From Reticulitermes lucifugus (Eukaryota > Arthropoda > Insecta > Blattodea > Rhinotermitidae): a DNA stretch of 63,187 nt. The stretch covers positions 1-63,187 of the forward strand of contig JAKCWW010001813.1 in NCBI GenBank assembly GCA_026260175.1, given 5' to 3'. Shown one piece after another: positions 1 through 11,600 of the stretch (its first letter is position 1; each line of letters begins with the position of its first letter). Made by a program: the position numbers and the translations under genes. The notes beneath the pieces are model-generated. The model made no database searches. It was not told the origin of the DNA and saw nothing but the letters and a program-made list of their open reading frames with translations.

Positions 1-1332
1 GTTCGAATATTCACCTGAGGCAACATCCCATATTGCTGGACGCTGTTCAACTTCAAAAATAAATGCTTCAATGTCAAGCTCCATTGCAAAGTGGCCGCTT
101 CTCCGGTGGCGTCGTGTGACAGACTGAATGGAAAACAACTGAATGACGGGGTGGCGCCACCTGTAAGTAGCGCGCTGAGTCGCGGATGGTCGACCCTCGC
201 GCGCGACTTGGTGGGTGGCGCCACCTCGTGTGACAGGAGCAATTAAAATGTTCTTACCCACTGGGTCGCGCGACCCGGGTCGCGCCACCCGGGTGGCCTC
301 GTCTGACACCGGGGTAAGCAAGACAGAATAACGTGGCTTGCGGCAGGTAACTCCCGAAGATCACAACTAGGCTGTGCCAATTGCCGGAAAGCGATGCGCT
401 TTTGCATTGGCGCGCTATTTTAAAAGTTCGGAAATTATTTGAACAGACCTCGCAATTCTCAAAATAAATACCAACTGTCACCAAGTAGCATTAACTGACT
501 GGTCTTCATAGCAGAGATGGAGTTTATTTTCTGTGAGACAGAAACTGTCTCTTACATATTATTTAGGAAAATGTCAATCTTTAGGCTTAAGCATTTAGTC
601 ACCTGCCTGTTACTACACAGACCCAGGTTCGATCCCAGGGCAGTCCATGTTGTATTTGTGGTGGACAAAATGGCATTGGGACAGGTCTTTCAACTTTGAT
701 TTTCCTCTGTCAATGCCACTCCACCAATGCTTCATACTCATGTCCATATCAAAAGCTATTCCTAAAAAAGACGCAAGCAAAGCCTGTCGACATTTTGACA
801 AAAGTGGTGGGTTACAGTAGCCCGGAGCATCATTCAAGAAAAATACTGTGTTCCCCCTACCAGTCTTTAGGGTACGCCAGTGCTTCCCAAACCTGGGTAA
901 ATTACCCAAAATTGGGTAAAAGTGGTTTTCTTTGGGCAACGACAGTTGGTGGACAGTGGCGAAAGTTGCGGTGGGCACGGTTTTTACGAGTACTTTGGTT
1001 TTTCCCTGTCAGCATCATTCCACTAATGCTCCATACTCATTTTCATCTTAATACTCTTACAATGGCATGCGGGCGAAGCCTGGGAACCTTCAAACAAACC
1101 TTTCGGATATCGGTCAGCATTGGACGGAAAAATATTTTCACAGTTCTTTTCAGTCTTCGAAGGTTCAAACGGACTCACTCCGATATCAAAGTATAACCTT
1201 AGTCAATCAACCCGTTTGTAGGAATGCTGGTAACAATAACAAGTTTGTTACAACATACCACAAAGCCACGGTTCCACGAAAGACGATGTACGCATATCGT
1301 AACATTGTAAAGCGTTCGGATGTTTGCTCTCC
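1..1332. other. CpG-rich left end and repeat fragments, no gene seen
   Basis: Positions 60-340 are GC- and CpG-rich and repeat the pattern GGTGGCGCCACC/GTGTGACAG several times. Positions 871-915 begin CAGTGCTTCCCAAAC, like the end of a hAT element. Two similar segments (about 705-760 and 1000-1060, sharing CCACTAATGC-type and CATACTCAT words) are copies of one repeat. No coding region is supported. Confidence 0.4.
590..705 (+). repeat. tRNA-derived SINE fragment (family B)
   Basis: Contains a pol III B-box-like GGTTCGATCCCAG and the downstream word GTGGTGGACAAAATGGC, shared with the copies near 19100 and, reversed, 43960-44070. Confidence 0.6.
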
Positions 1333-1641
1333 TTAACGCACGTTTCGAGCATGATTGCAGTGACTGACGACATTAGCTTTCAGATGCAACACATTCATAT
1401 ACACTGACGCAGCGTCGTAAACGTGGGAATAAACAAATATACCTTTCACAGGAAACATGTAGGTGTCTGTGGGATACTCATTAGCAGAGTCGCCAGGGCA
1501 GTACAATGGAAAACTTTCTGCAGGTTCCCTACTTTTTAAAAATCTGTGTAGCGGGGTGGTATGGTTTCTTCTGCTAATTTTCTGACAAGGGTTGTTGACA
1601 ACGTACAAACCGAAACGCCAAATGCCAGCCCATACGTCCAT
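1333..1641 (-). CDS. Unrecognised 102-codon ORF, possible small protein
   Basis: ATG at 1641, TAA at 1333-1335. I do not recognise it. The first 45 residues are basic and nearly free of acidic residues (MDVWAGIWRFGLYVVNNP, ISRRNHTTPLHRFLKSR), which would suit a mitochondrial presequence; the middle has FPLYCPGD and YPTDTYMFPV. Composition differs from the AT-rich surroundings and contains CpG. It could be a real small gene, a first exon ending near MFPVK, a retrocopy or chance. Confidence 0.35.
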   Translation of the reverse strand: MDVWAGIWRFGLYVVNNPCQKISRRNHTTPLHRFLKSREPAESFPLYCPGDSANEYPTDTYMFPVKGIFVYSHVYDAASVYMNVLHLKANVVSHCNHARNVR

Positions 1642-2090
1642 GACATTAAATAATACAAATCACGCAGCTTTACAACAGAGAACTGCCAACAGTGAACAAA
1701 CAAAATATGGAATTTGAGAGAGAAGAAAAGCCAGTTGTAGTAAGATACATTTCGTTTCGTTCATACAGTATTGTTTTTACGCAGCTATTTACAGTCGCGG
1801 TGGAAGAAAACAGAAATGGATTTCTTACAGATTGTGCATACTCTTATTTCCTAATTCATTAACACATAGATGTGACATAACAGCAAAGGCACATTACTGT
1901 AAAATGTGCTTCGCATAGGATAGGTGACAACTGTGTGTACGAAAGTTATGACAAACATAACCTATACGTCTTATGTCCTCATACTGTGTAGCTTATTATT
2001 TGCATGACATGACCGTCACTGTCAGTGTCTATGTTAATTACTGCACAACACATTTGGTCACATCTGTGTGTAATTTCCCAGTAATTATAT

Positions 2091-3330
2091 AATCTGTTTT
2101 ACTTGGAATGCTATTAAAAATACCACCAAAATGAAACCTGACACCAACCAGATATCCTCAATCAATGTAAATGGTACTCTACCCAATAATGGACAAATCA
2201 TTGCTAAGGAATTCAACAATTACTTTATATCAGTCACTCAAAATATCCTAAATAATCATAATCTTAATAGTAATAGTAATAATGAATTATCTAAGAATGA
2301 TAATCCCTTAGCTTACTTATTAAAGGCATTTAATCAACCATTTCCCAATATAAAGCTTAAATATATTTCATCTAAAGAAATAGAAGATATAACAAATTCT
2401 CTCAAAACAATATATTCACATGGTTATGATGTGATATCAACAAACATTTTGAAATCGAGTATTCCATATATTTCATCCCCCCTAACTTATATATGTAATA
2501 GGATTTTATCTTCTGGTATTTTCCCAATGAGATTAAAATTCTCTGAAATCAAGCCCATATTTAAAGGGATGAGAAAAGAAATATATGTAACTATAGGCCC
2601 ATTTCTATGCTTACATCTTTATCTAAAATTTTTGAAAAGGTTATTTTTAATAGATTATATCCACCATATTAATCATAATAATATCCTAGTTCATTAACAG
2701 TTCGGATTTAGGAAAGAGTCATCTATGGATTTAGCCTCCTATGAGTTGATAAATAATATACTATCAGCACTAAATGATAAATTATTAGTTGGTGGAGTCT
2801 TTTGTGACTTACAAAAGGTATTTGATTGTGTCAATCATGATATTCTTTTGTCCAAAATGGAATTTTATGGTATTTCTGGTAAAGCTAACAATTTAATCAA
2901 ATCTTATTTACAAGATAGATTCCAGAGGGTGTTGATAGATCATGATTCCAGAAAATATACTTCTGAATGGAAAGTAGTCAAACATGGAGTTGCCCAAGGC
3001 TCCATACTTGGTCCCCTATTTTTCCTTCCATATGTTAATGATCTACCTAAAATCATATCCAATATATCCAACCCAATTCTATTTTCTGATGATACAAGCA
3101 TGATAATTACTAATTCTGATCTCCAGGAGTTTAAAAAAGACATACACAGTATTATTATACAATTAAATACTTGGTTTAAAAGCAATTTGTTATCATTAAA
3201 TTTGGATAAAACTCATTTTCTACAATTCCTAACTAAAAATAGTCATGAATCCAACCTTCAAATATCGTATCAGTGACATGTTCTGTATCCAATCCTTGGA
3301 TTTATGGAATGTCAAATAAATGAATGAAAA
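2091..3330 (+). pseudogene. Broken LINE (non-LTR retrotransposon) reverse transcriptase, 5'-truncated
   Basis: Reverse-transcriptase pieces in order: FNNYFISVTQNI, the thumb/finger segment with KPIF, QFGFRKES, motif A FCDLQKVFDCVNHD, motif B GVAQGSILGPLFF and motif C FSDDTSM (canonical Tyr/Phe-Ala-Asp-Asp has Ala replaced by Ser). A frameshift near 2590-2610 and a TAA at about 2695 break the frame; the ORF ends at 3276. The 3' end is a short UTR and an A-rich tail near 3315-3345 with AATAAATGAATG repeats. No endonuclease domain is present. Jockey/CR1-like by eye; clade not certain. Confidence 0.85.
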
Positions 3331-3599
3331 AAATGAAACATTAAAAGTAATAAAACAATGTGTAAAATCGCAGTGTATTAAAATGCCAATAATCCACATG
3401 TTACGAATGTTTGAGTCATATGACTGAGTCCCTTACGTGGAAATTTGGGAACACGGTATTTCAGTAACGCACCGCCATCGTCATGTGTACCTATATGTAC
3501 ATTATTATGTAAGACACACAAAAAAGATGGTCTTACAAGATCCAAACACACATACTAAATAAAATATGTGTACAACATATTAAGGAATATCCACGAAGT

Positions 3600-3850
3600 A
3601 CATAATACCGAGGATCGTGTAGCAGTAAGGCACTAGATTTGTATTTGCAAGGTGCGCATTCCAAGTTTCAGCCAGGCGGCTGGCTATCCTGGCATTTTTC
3701 GTGGTTTTCCTCAGTCCCTCTAGACAAGATCCAGGATATTACCTTGATTACTTCCTTTCAAAATCCCTTCCACTTTATCATCAGTTTTTCTATCGTCTTT
3801 CTGCGATGATCTTTTGGGATACTAGTTGCGCCATACAATAAACCATGAAA
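3600..3850 (+). repeat. tRNA-derived SINE-like repeat
   Basis: A head with GTGTAGCAGTAAGGCACTAG and a degenerate B-box is followed by GTGGTTTTCCTCAGTCCC, a word common in arthropod SINE bodies, and ends in an A-rich stretch. Confidence 0.55.
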
Positions 3851-5138
3851 ATAAATGTCATACACTGATGGCAAACTTCGCGGTACTTGACCAGGTACGG
3901 CACTTTATGAAAACTTCAGTAACCAGTTAAATGTGCATCAGAAGTAACAATCATACAGTTTACTAGCTACAATTTTGTGATGCCTTCCTATCTTGTATAC
4001 ACCTTCCAATCTACATTTACCATAGTGGCCTTCTGATGAACGTATGCACATTTAAAAATCATATAGCTTATCTAATTCATGATTATATTGCACTGATGCA
4101 CACAATTCTAATGATGACAACTAGTCAGGTCATTGATACATCTGCTGAACAGTTATTCTTTCAGCAGACTTTAAAGATACTTCCTGTTAGGAAGTTAGTA
4201 AATAAAAAATACACTAACATGGGTGCTGGTGTGGGGAGGGATGCCAGGCATTTGCCCTCTGCCTCCTAGGTTTCTCGAAAGAAATCAAGATTGAAAAAAA
4301 AAGAATTACACTAAATATCTATGTGAAAAGTTAAGTGTTCTTAAAAATAATTATTATTCTGTCACAAATAGAAAAGCTGTTTATCTCTTCAATGATGATG
4401 GGGTTTCACTTCCAACTACTGCCCTTAAATGCACTCATGACATTATGGGACACTGAAACTGGCATTTAACAACTAACAGCTTCCTCTACAAAACCCATAA
4501 AAATGCCTTAAACAGCTTAAACACAGGTTTCTAGGAACATTTTCTGGCTGCTACCAGCTTTGAAAAAATTCTTGCAGTGCTCACTTATTCTAAATGTTCA
4601 CATCATGAGGGCACACTTAAAATAATAAAAGCATTGTTACACTGTATATTAATTAGCATTCTTCAGAATGTCATATTTATTTGTAGTTCATTTAATGATA
4701 CCATCAATAACACAGGCTATATAGTGTTGATTCAGCAGGTTTAATCGGTCACATTTAATAATGTGCTCAATCACCCCAGTTCCAGGGGTCCATTATATAT
4801 CCCAAGCAAACTGATAACTAAAGAAAATGTTCTTAAGATTGCCATGTTGTTACTGTACATTCTACACAAATATTTACTGAAAAAAAAAAAATCTTGAAAT
4901 TCTATTGCATACATCATTTCAGAATTCTAAATTAAATGGCACTGATGCTGCTCCCACCAAACAAATCTGTGTGGCCACCAATGGCAAGGCATTCATATCA
5001 GATTCATGAAAAATAGATCAGCAGGTTCACAACATGAAAGGATGCACATGTATGCAGGTGCATGCATACACATAAGTAGACACACGCGCACACAATGTGA
5101 AACACCTAAATCCTAAGTATATAAGCAAGACCTAATAT
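3851..5138. other. AT-rich upstream region of B3GNTL1, no gene seen
   Basis: AT-rich with only short chance ORFs. The B3GNTL1 promoter should lie in its right part if 5139 is the start, but no TATA/initiator pair stands out. Confidence 0.4.
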
Positions 5139-5376
5139 ATGTCTTCATTTCAGTCAGTGATCATACCCATCCACAATGGAGAAACATGGATTGAGGAGTG
5201 CTTTATGTCAGTACAGCTACAGACAGCTGTAGGACACATCAAACTGGAAATATCTGTGTATGATGATGCCAGCACTGATCGAACATGGGAGATGTTGCAA
5301 GACTGGAGGGATAAACTGAATACTACAGGTATCAGATTCACAGCCTCCAGGAACCAGACCCCAGAGCCAAGAGGAG
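5139..5376 (+). CDS. B3GNTL1: B3GNTL1 exon 1 (residues 1-79)
   Basis: Encodes the first half of the GT2 nucleotide-binding fold ([15 protein letters not shown]). Ends in phase 1 at donor GTAACG (5377), so the valine codon is completed in exon 2. The first five codons could instead be intron if TTTCAG (5149-5153 region) is an acceptor; then a small upstream exon would be missing. Confidence 0.88.
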
Positions 5377-5660
5377 GTAACGTCCAGAGTCTTGCACTGT
5401 AGTCAACATATCACATCTGATTATTTGTACAAGTGAGCATGTTTAATTAATCATGAGAATACAAAGAATTGTAACAGTCTGCCTGGCAAGTTTTGATCAC
5501 TTGGATTGTTTTTTTGGGTGTATTCTAATGTTTATATTAGCTATTAATATTTACATTTGTGCACTTTTTTTAAGTACAGTTAAAATTTATATCTAGTGTA
5601 GTCATGTATAAAGACTAGCTGTCAAAATATTCAGCCATGCAATAAAATCGATGCTTACAA

Positions 5661-5696
<36 letters not shown>

Positions 5697-8600
5697 CATA
5701 CACATGAAATAGATAATAAGAATAGATGTTTCTCGAGTGCCTTAAATTCTTATACATAGGAAAGCTTTAGATGTAACAGATGAGTTCGATATGTTTTAAA
5801 AATTTATTTATGGCCTTTAGTCCATACAGAAAAAATGTTTCACCTTATCTTCCTGTACTGGGTTACTTTTTTCTTGTATTAAAGTCAATACTATGATAAT
5901 GGCCAGACTAAGGGGTGGACCAACCAGGCAGTGGCACTAAGATGTCACTGGAATAATCGGGAATATGTTGCTAATGAACTCAGGTTTCCATACATGAAAT
6001 AATTTCCCCGAAAATTATCCGCAACTAGGGCACACACTCTCAAAAAGGTTTCCAGCCCTGTCCTAGGCCAAAAAGTTGAAAGACTATCGGTTTTAAGGGG
6101 CACCCACATGTCTCAGGCCGACCCTGACTATGGTATCAAGTATAGTTCAGGGGTACACAAATCCTGGGTGCCAGATGGCTAGGGTGACTAATTTGTGCAT
6201 GGTGGTGCCTAATGTTTGTGGGTCCACAGTATAGGAAGTGCTTCATGTCACCCTTCTGGTGCCTAGAATTTTCAGGTTACTCCTAGATATTTGGAAAATT
6301 CATGCACCCCAGTGTGCTTGAACTGGTAATGGGATGTTCTGTCAGATGCAAGCTTACTATGTGATACAGACACCTTACTTAGGGAAACTGTGTACGAAAA
6401 TGGTACCCATTTTTCATGTTATTATCACTGATTACAATATCTTTCTAATATTGATTTTACTGTTTTCTTACTTAAATTTGAAGTAAGCATATGATTCCAT
6501 TATGACAGAGGTTTTGCATAATATTCTCATTGAGTTTGGTATACACATGGAAGTAGTTAAATTAATAAAAATGTGTTTAAATGAAACATACATACTATAA
6601 AGAAAAACACAGAATTTTTATTAGTCACTAGTAGGAGGTTCGTCTACAAATATATGCTCTAGATGTTTGATGGTCTGACTATAGCTACTATAGCTATGTA
6701 TATATCTGTAGGTTTTATGAATATATCCAGTTTCATTCTAGAAATCTTTCAGTTTTTAATGTGAAAGGACTACCTTATCATTTTGTTCTATTGTGGTGTT
6801 CAATTTTGAAGTGTCATGTGTGAAATTACATGACTGTGATATGATATCAGGTGTAATTTTCTGACAACTGTCACTAGTCACTTGCTTAACTTACAAAACT
6901 TCTACATGCAAAGAACGTGGCTTGTTAGGTGTGACATGTCTGTTAGCTGAAGGAAGACATTTCCAGCACCTTCCTTACATGGTGAATAACAACCTAATAT
7001 TAACTGCATTAAACCAAAATGCTTGCACCCCAACTCATGGCAAACTGAAGTGGCAGCATGCACTGTGCTGCCTACCGTCACCAGAGATGGTCTGAATGAA
7101 ATAGTGATGCAAGTTGTCAAGTAAAATAATGTTCCTGTATAATATCATGTTGTCTTAAAAAATATGTTTAACAAACTAATTTTTCGAGTTGTCCACAAAG
7201 ATTTCAGATATTATGCCAGAATATGGTGAGAATACTGCAACTCCTTTAAGCTCATTATGACATTGACAACAATTTTAACACAGTTTTTAATATCATTATC
7301 ATTTCTTGCAAGTTTGTTTTTCTCTATCTTGTCTCTCAGTAAATCGATTAATTACCGCATACAGTTAATACAATATTAACATCCAAAGCTTGTACCTCCA
7401 AGTAGGTATATTATTTTCAAGATTCGACATTAATTCATTAGGTCTTTAGCCAGCTTTATAGAGTTTTCAGTGTCATATTCATTACTAAAATTTAAAGCAG
7501 CTTTTGGCTGTTTTAGAATTACTCAGTTACTATGTATGCCAAGACGTTAACATTATTCACTACAGGTCTGAAGATTTATTTCAACAATAAAGCTGAGGCT
7601 ACAGAATTTATCTGCAATATGTACTTTTTCTGTTGGTATTAAGCATGCTATTGCTTAATTTCACTTGCTGTTGTATCTGTTTCTGCATATTTTGTGTTGG
7701 ATTTGAATGAGTAACATCACTATTTCTAATTATAACTGTTTTACCTTTCTCTGCCTTTGTTACAGTAGTCAAATTATCTGTTTTTCTTTCATCCCATTTA
7801 ATAAATTATATTCTTTTTATGTAGGAAATTAGGTTTATTTGTTGTTTGCTTCATAATTTTTGTGTGCCATACATCTGACACTTTCTTATTTATTAACATA
7901 AAATTTCTAACATTTTCTTCCCATAATCAGGGTATTAAACTGTATATTAATATTTAATATTACCAGATGATGATGATATGTGGTATGTTTATTCTTCATA
8001 ATCATAATTTTTATAACATTCCTGAACTTAAACATGTAAGAATTTGTTACACATGTCTGCATTATACGTAAATTATAGTTTATGACCTAAGAGATCACAC
8101 ATTGTAAACTTTCATAGGTAACAAAAAGAGGAGAATGTGGTACATATTTGTTGTGTTACGATGGTTTAATACATCAATTTTCTGAAATGCAATAGAATAG
8201 ATTAAAATGATGAGGTATGTGCTTATCTGAATGTGTCTTTGTTCATACTTCATATAAAGTAATGGTTTTACAAAACTAACTTATCTTAAATTAATGAGAT
8301 TACACATTTAGTGAAATGATGAAGACATCTGCCTGGCTACAAGATTTATGTCAGCAACAAATTAACATAAAGGTCAATGGTGAAAGGTAAAGTTGTCCTG
8401 TACATGCCATGAAGGCACAGAGGGGGAGTAGAGGTATAGCTCCACTAAGTCCCAACCTTGGTGCTAGATGAAGTGAGTGGTTGTCACGCTCCGGCCGCTT
8501 TAGCCCCAGGAAAGAACCGCGGTACCCATTGAAGTGGAGGCTGGGTGGGCCCCAGAGCCAGTTTGGACATGTTTGGAGATGAGAAAATCTATTCCAACCA

Positions 8601-11600
8601 AGATTTGAACTCTGGTCCATCCAGCCTGTAGTCGAGTTGCTATACTGACTATGTTACCCCAGCCACCACATAAGGGTCAATGAGGTATGTAAAACCACAA
8701 AGAATGCATCTGGAAACATTTCCACTTGTGTTAATTTATTAATTCTTTTTTTAACAGTGGGATATGCCAAGAACCGTTCAGTGGAACAGAGTAGAGGAGA
8801 CTTCCTCTGTTTCCAGGATGTGGTAAGAAATCATAATCATCATTCTGTAGTCTGTCTTATGACAGCTCCTTAGCCTCTTCCAAAGCGAGTCCTCCATAGG
8901 GTGCGATCTAGTGCTTCCTCTTTCAATTTCAGGTATCTTCGCTTTTCCTTAAGGTTATCCAGTAGCTGCTTACGCCTTCTTCTTTGTATTCCCATCATTT
9001 CTATCCTTTCTTCTAACTTTCCTTCAATCACGTGTTTTAGAAAGCAGTTTCTACACAAGATGTGACCAATCCAATTAGTCTTTCTTCTTTTTATTGTATG
9101 TAGGATATTCCTCTCCTCCTTGAGTCTATGTTATACTTCATTTTTCACACAATCGGTCCAACTGACCTCCATTCTTCTCCAGCACCACATTTCAAAACTT
9201 TCCAGGTATTTCTGATCTACTTTCCAAAGTGTCCACATTTCAGCATCATACAAAACTATGCTCTAGCACTTTACTATTTTCTTCCTTAAATTTAAGTCCA
9301 ATTTGCTGATGAAAAGAGTCTTCTTCTTGTTGAATGTTAGTTTTCAAAATTATTAATATAGTTGCTATATACCACAAATCATAATGTTGTCTTCAGCAGA
9401 GCTTTAAACAAATATGTACCTTGAACACTGAACCACATACTTTTGCAAAACCTGAACTTTTTAAATAACACCACACAATTTTACCAAAAACATTCATCCA
9501 GGAATTCAAGGCCTTTATGATCTGAAGACTTGTTATTACTACTGAAGGCAAGTCCTAATTTTGGATGTAGTGTCACAGTTGCAAATGGACTAACTAGTAC
9601 TTACTGGAAGCTAAAATAGAATTTAAATAATATGTTCCAATGTTTTAGAAAGGATGGTACAGTCCTCTATAAGATCTTGTGTTCAGTGAGAACTAAGTAG
9701 CATCAAATGCCATTTATGGCTCTGCGAGCCACTAAAAGTTGTATGAATAATTTGTTAAGTCTTACAAACTGTTACCAATATAAACCAATGCACTACCTTT
9801 ATGGCACAGTTGATGAATGAACACCCCACAGTTTTGGAACCCTGAAGTCCATCTCATATGCCACTAAAAAACAATGAAGTTCCAGGTATGATGCTATCAT
9901 GCAAGTATGGTTTGGTGCACAAACCAATTGTAGAAGTTTTTAGTTCAAATTAGGACTGCCAGCAGTCAGTGAAAACAAAGTCCTTGCTCATTCAGTTAAT
10001 ATTTAGCAGCACCACGTGATTTTGTTGTCACAGAGTGGCATGCAAACATCAAGTTTTATTTCAAACTCAGTAAAACAGCTACAGAAACATGCAAAATGCT
10101 TGAAACTGTTTATATAAATGAAGCTCTGTCTCGTGTGCATGTCTCTGAATGGTTTAAAAGACTCAGAGTCATATTTTTTCAAGTTATCTCATAGACGGCA
10201 CGATTTTCGGAAAAAGTTATTGAACATAAAATGTGTGTTTTGATTTTCTCTACAACTTTTGTCTTAAATATTTCCCATTCTAAGCAGAATTGAGTGAGAT
10301 CATAAATGTATATAGGTCTTCATGTAAGGTACCTATTATTCATGTCAGTTTAATGAGACCTGAATTTTCTTGACAGATTTTCAAAAAATGCCCAAGCATC
10401 AAATATCATGAAAATCAGTCCTGTGGGAGTGAAGCTGTTCCATGGGGATGGACGGACAGACAGGCATGACGAAGCTAATAGTCGCTTTTCGCAATTTTGC
10501 GAACGCGCCTAGAAATTGTGTTGCAGTCAAGGGAGATTAGGTTGAAGGAAAATAAAACAATGTTCTTATTTCATGTGTTTCTAATAGAGGGGTATACACA
10601 CATTTTTCAAAAATCTAGGAGCCACCTCAAAATTCTAGGTACCAGAAGGGTGACATGAAATTCCACACTGAGGACCCACAAACATTAGGCACCACAGTAC
10701 AAAATTTTTTCACCTGGGATTTGTGCACTCGCGATCTATTCTTACAGACTGTATCCTAGAACTTGATTGACCTCGTAGTATATGGCAAGATTCTCAAATT
10801 TTTCATTCCCTTGGAACCCTTTTACAGGTGAAAGACCATAACAGAATCCTTACAATGAAATAAAATTCCTTAAGTATCTAATTTCAAATTGTAACATAAC
10901 ATTAAAATCTTTGTTCAGAGGCATCCAACAGTTTATTAGGAAGTGGCTGCACTTACCTAATGTGATGTGTAGAAGGGTCTTGAAGTTGCATGCAGTACTG
11001 GAAAGCTGTATGCTTGTGTGTTATGCATTATGACTACTGTCGTATTTAGTATTTGTTGCACATCTTGCGAACACTCTTCTCTATCTCTTTCACACACACG
11101 CATAGATGGAGACAGTTCTACACATCTATGCTTGATTGTGTAGAAATTTCCTTGAGGCTTTGTATATGCTGAGCTGTGACAGTTCTATCTAGAATTGACA
11201 GAGGGAGTTCGTTTACAGTAACAGCGAGGTATGTTAAACTCTGGAACCACATTGGGTCAGTCATAAAAATTGGAATGCGCGATCAACAGAAATTAACAAG
11301 ATTTCTGAACACATGTGCCTGGAAGTATACCTCGTGGTTGCCATTGAATCTGTGTGCAGCAGTAGTGTTATGAAACTTCTACCCATTTAGTCACAAACTG
11401 CACTTCAAATTCTAGAGTTCAGTTGTCTCGATTTTATATACTTTACAATCTTCACCACTTCGTCTAACATGGTTGTAAGAGCGTCTATTGCACTGTTTAC
11501 AGCAAAAGCATAACGACGAATCACGCATCTGCTGGTACACTGTGGCATTGACACGTGCAATAAACCATGCACACTTTCCCCATACATTGTGACCCATCTG

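Larger units (their letters stand above)
5377..8757 (+). other. B3GNTL1 intron 1 (3.4 kb)
   Basis: Holds a (TG)n(TA)n microsatellite at about 5662-5705, a hAT-type MITE (6148-6312) and a complete SINE with target duplications (8380-8667). No further exon was recognised. Confidence 0.7.

Noticed and set aside
696..1196. A 166-codon plus-strand ORF
   Set aside because: It crosses repeat fragments, including two copies of the same repeat and a hAT-like end; the reading is chance.
8870..9058. A 62-codon coiled-coil-like protein
   Set aside because: It is the C-terminal tail of a LINE reverse transcriptase, interrupted further upstream by stops.
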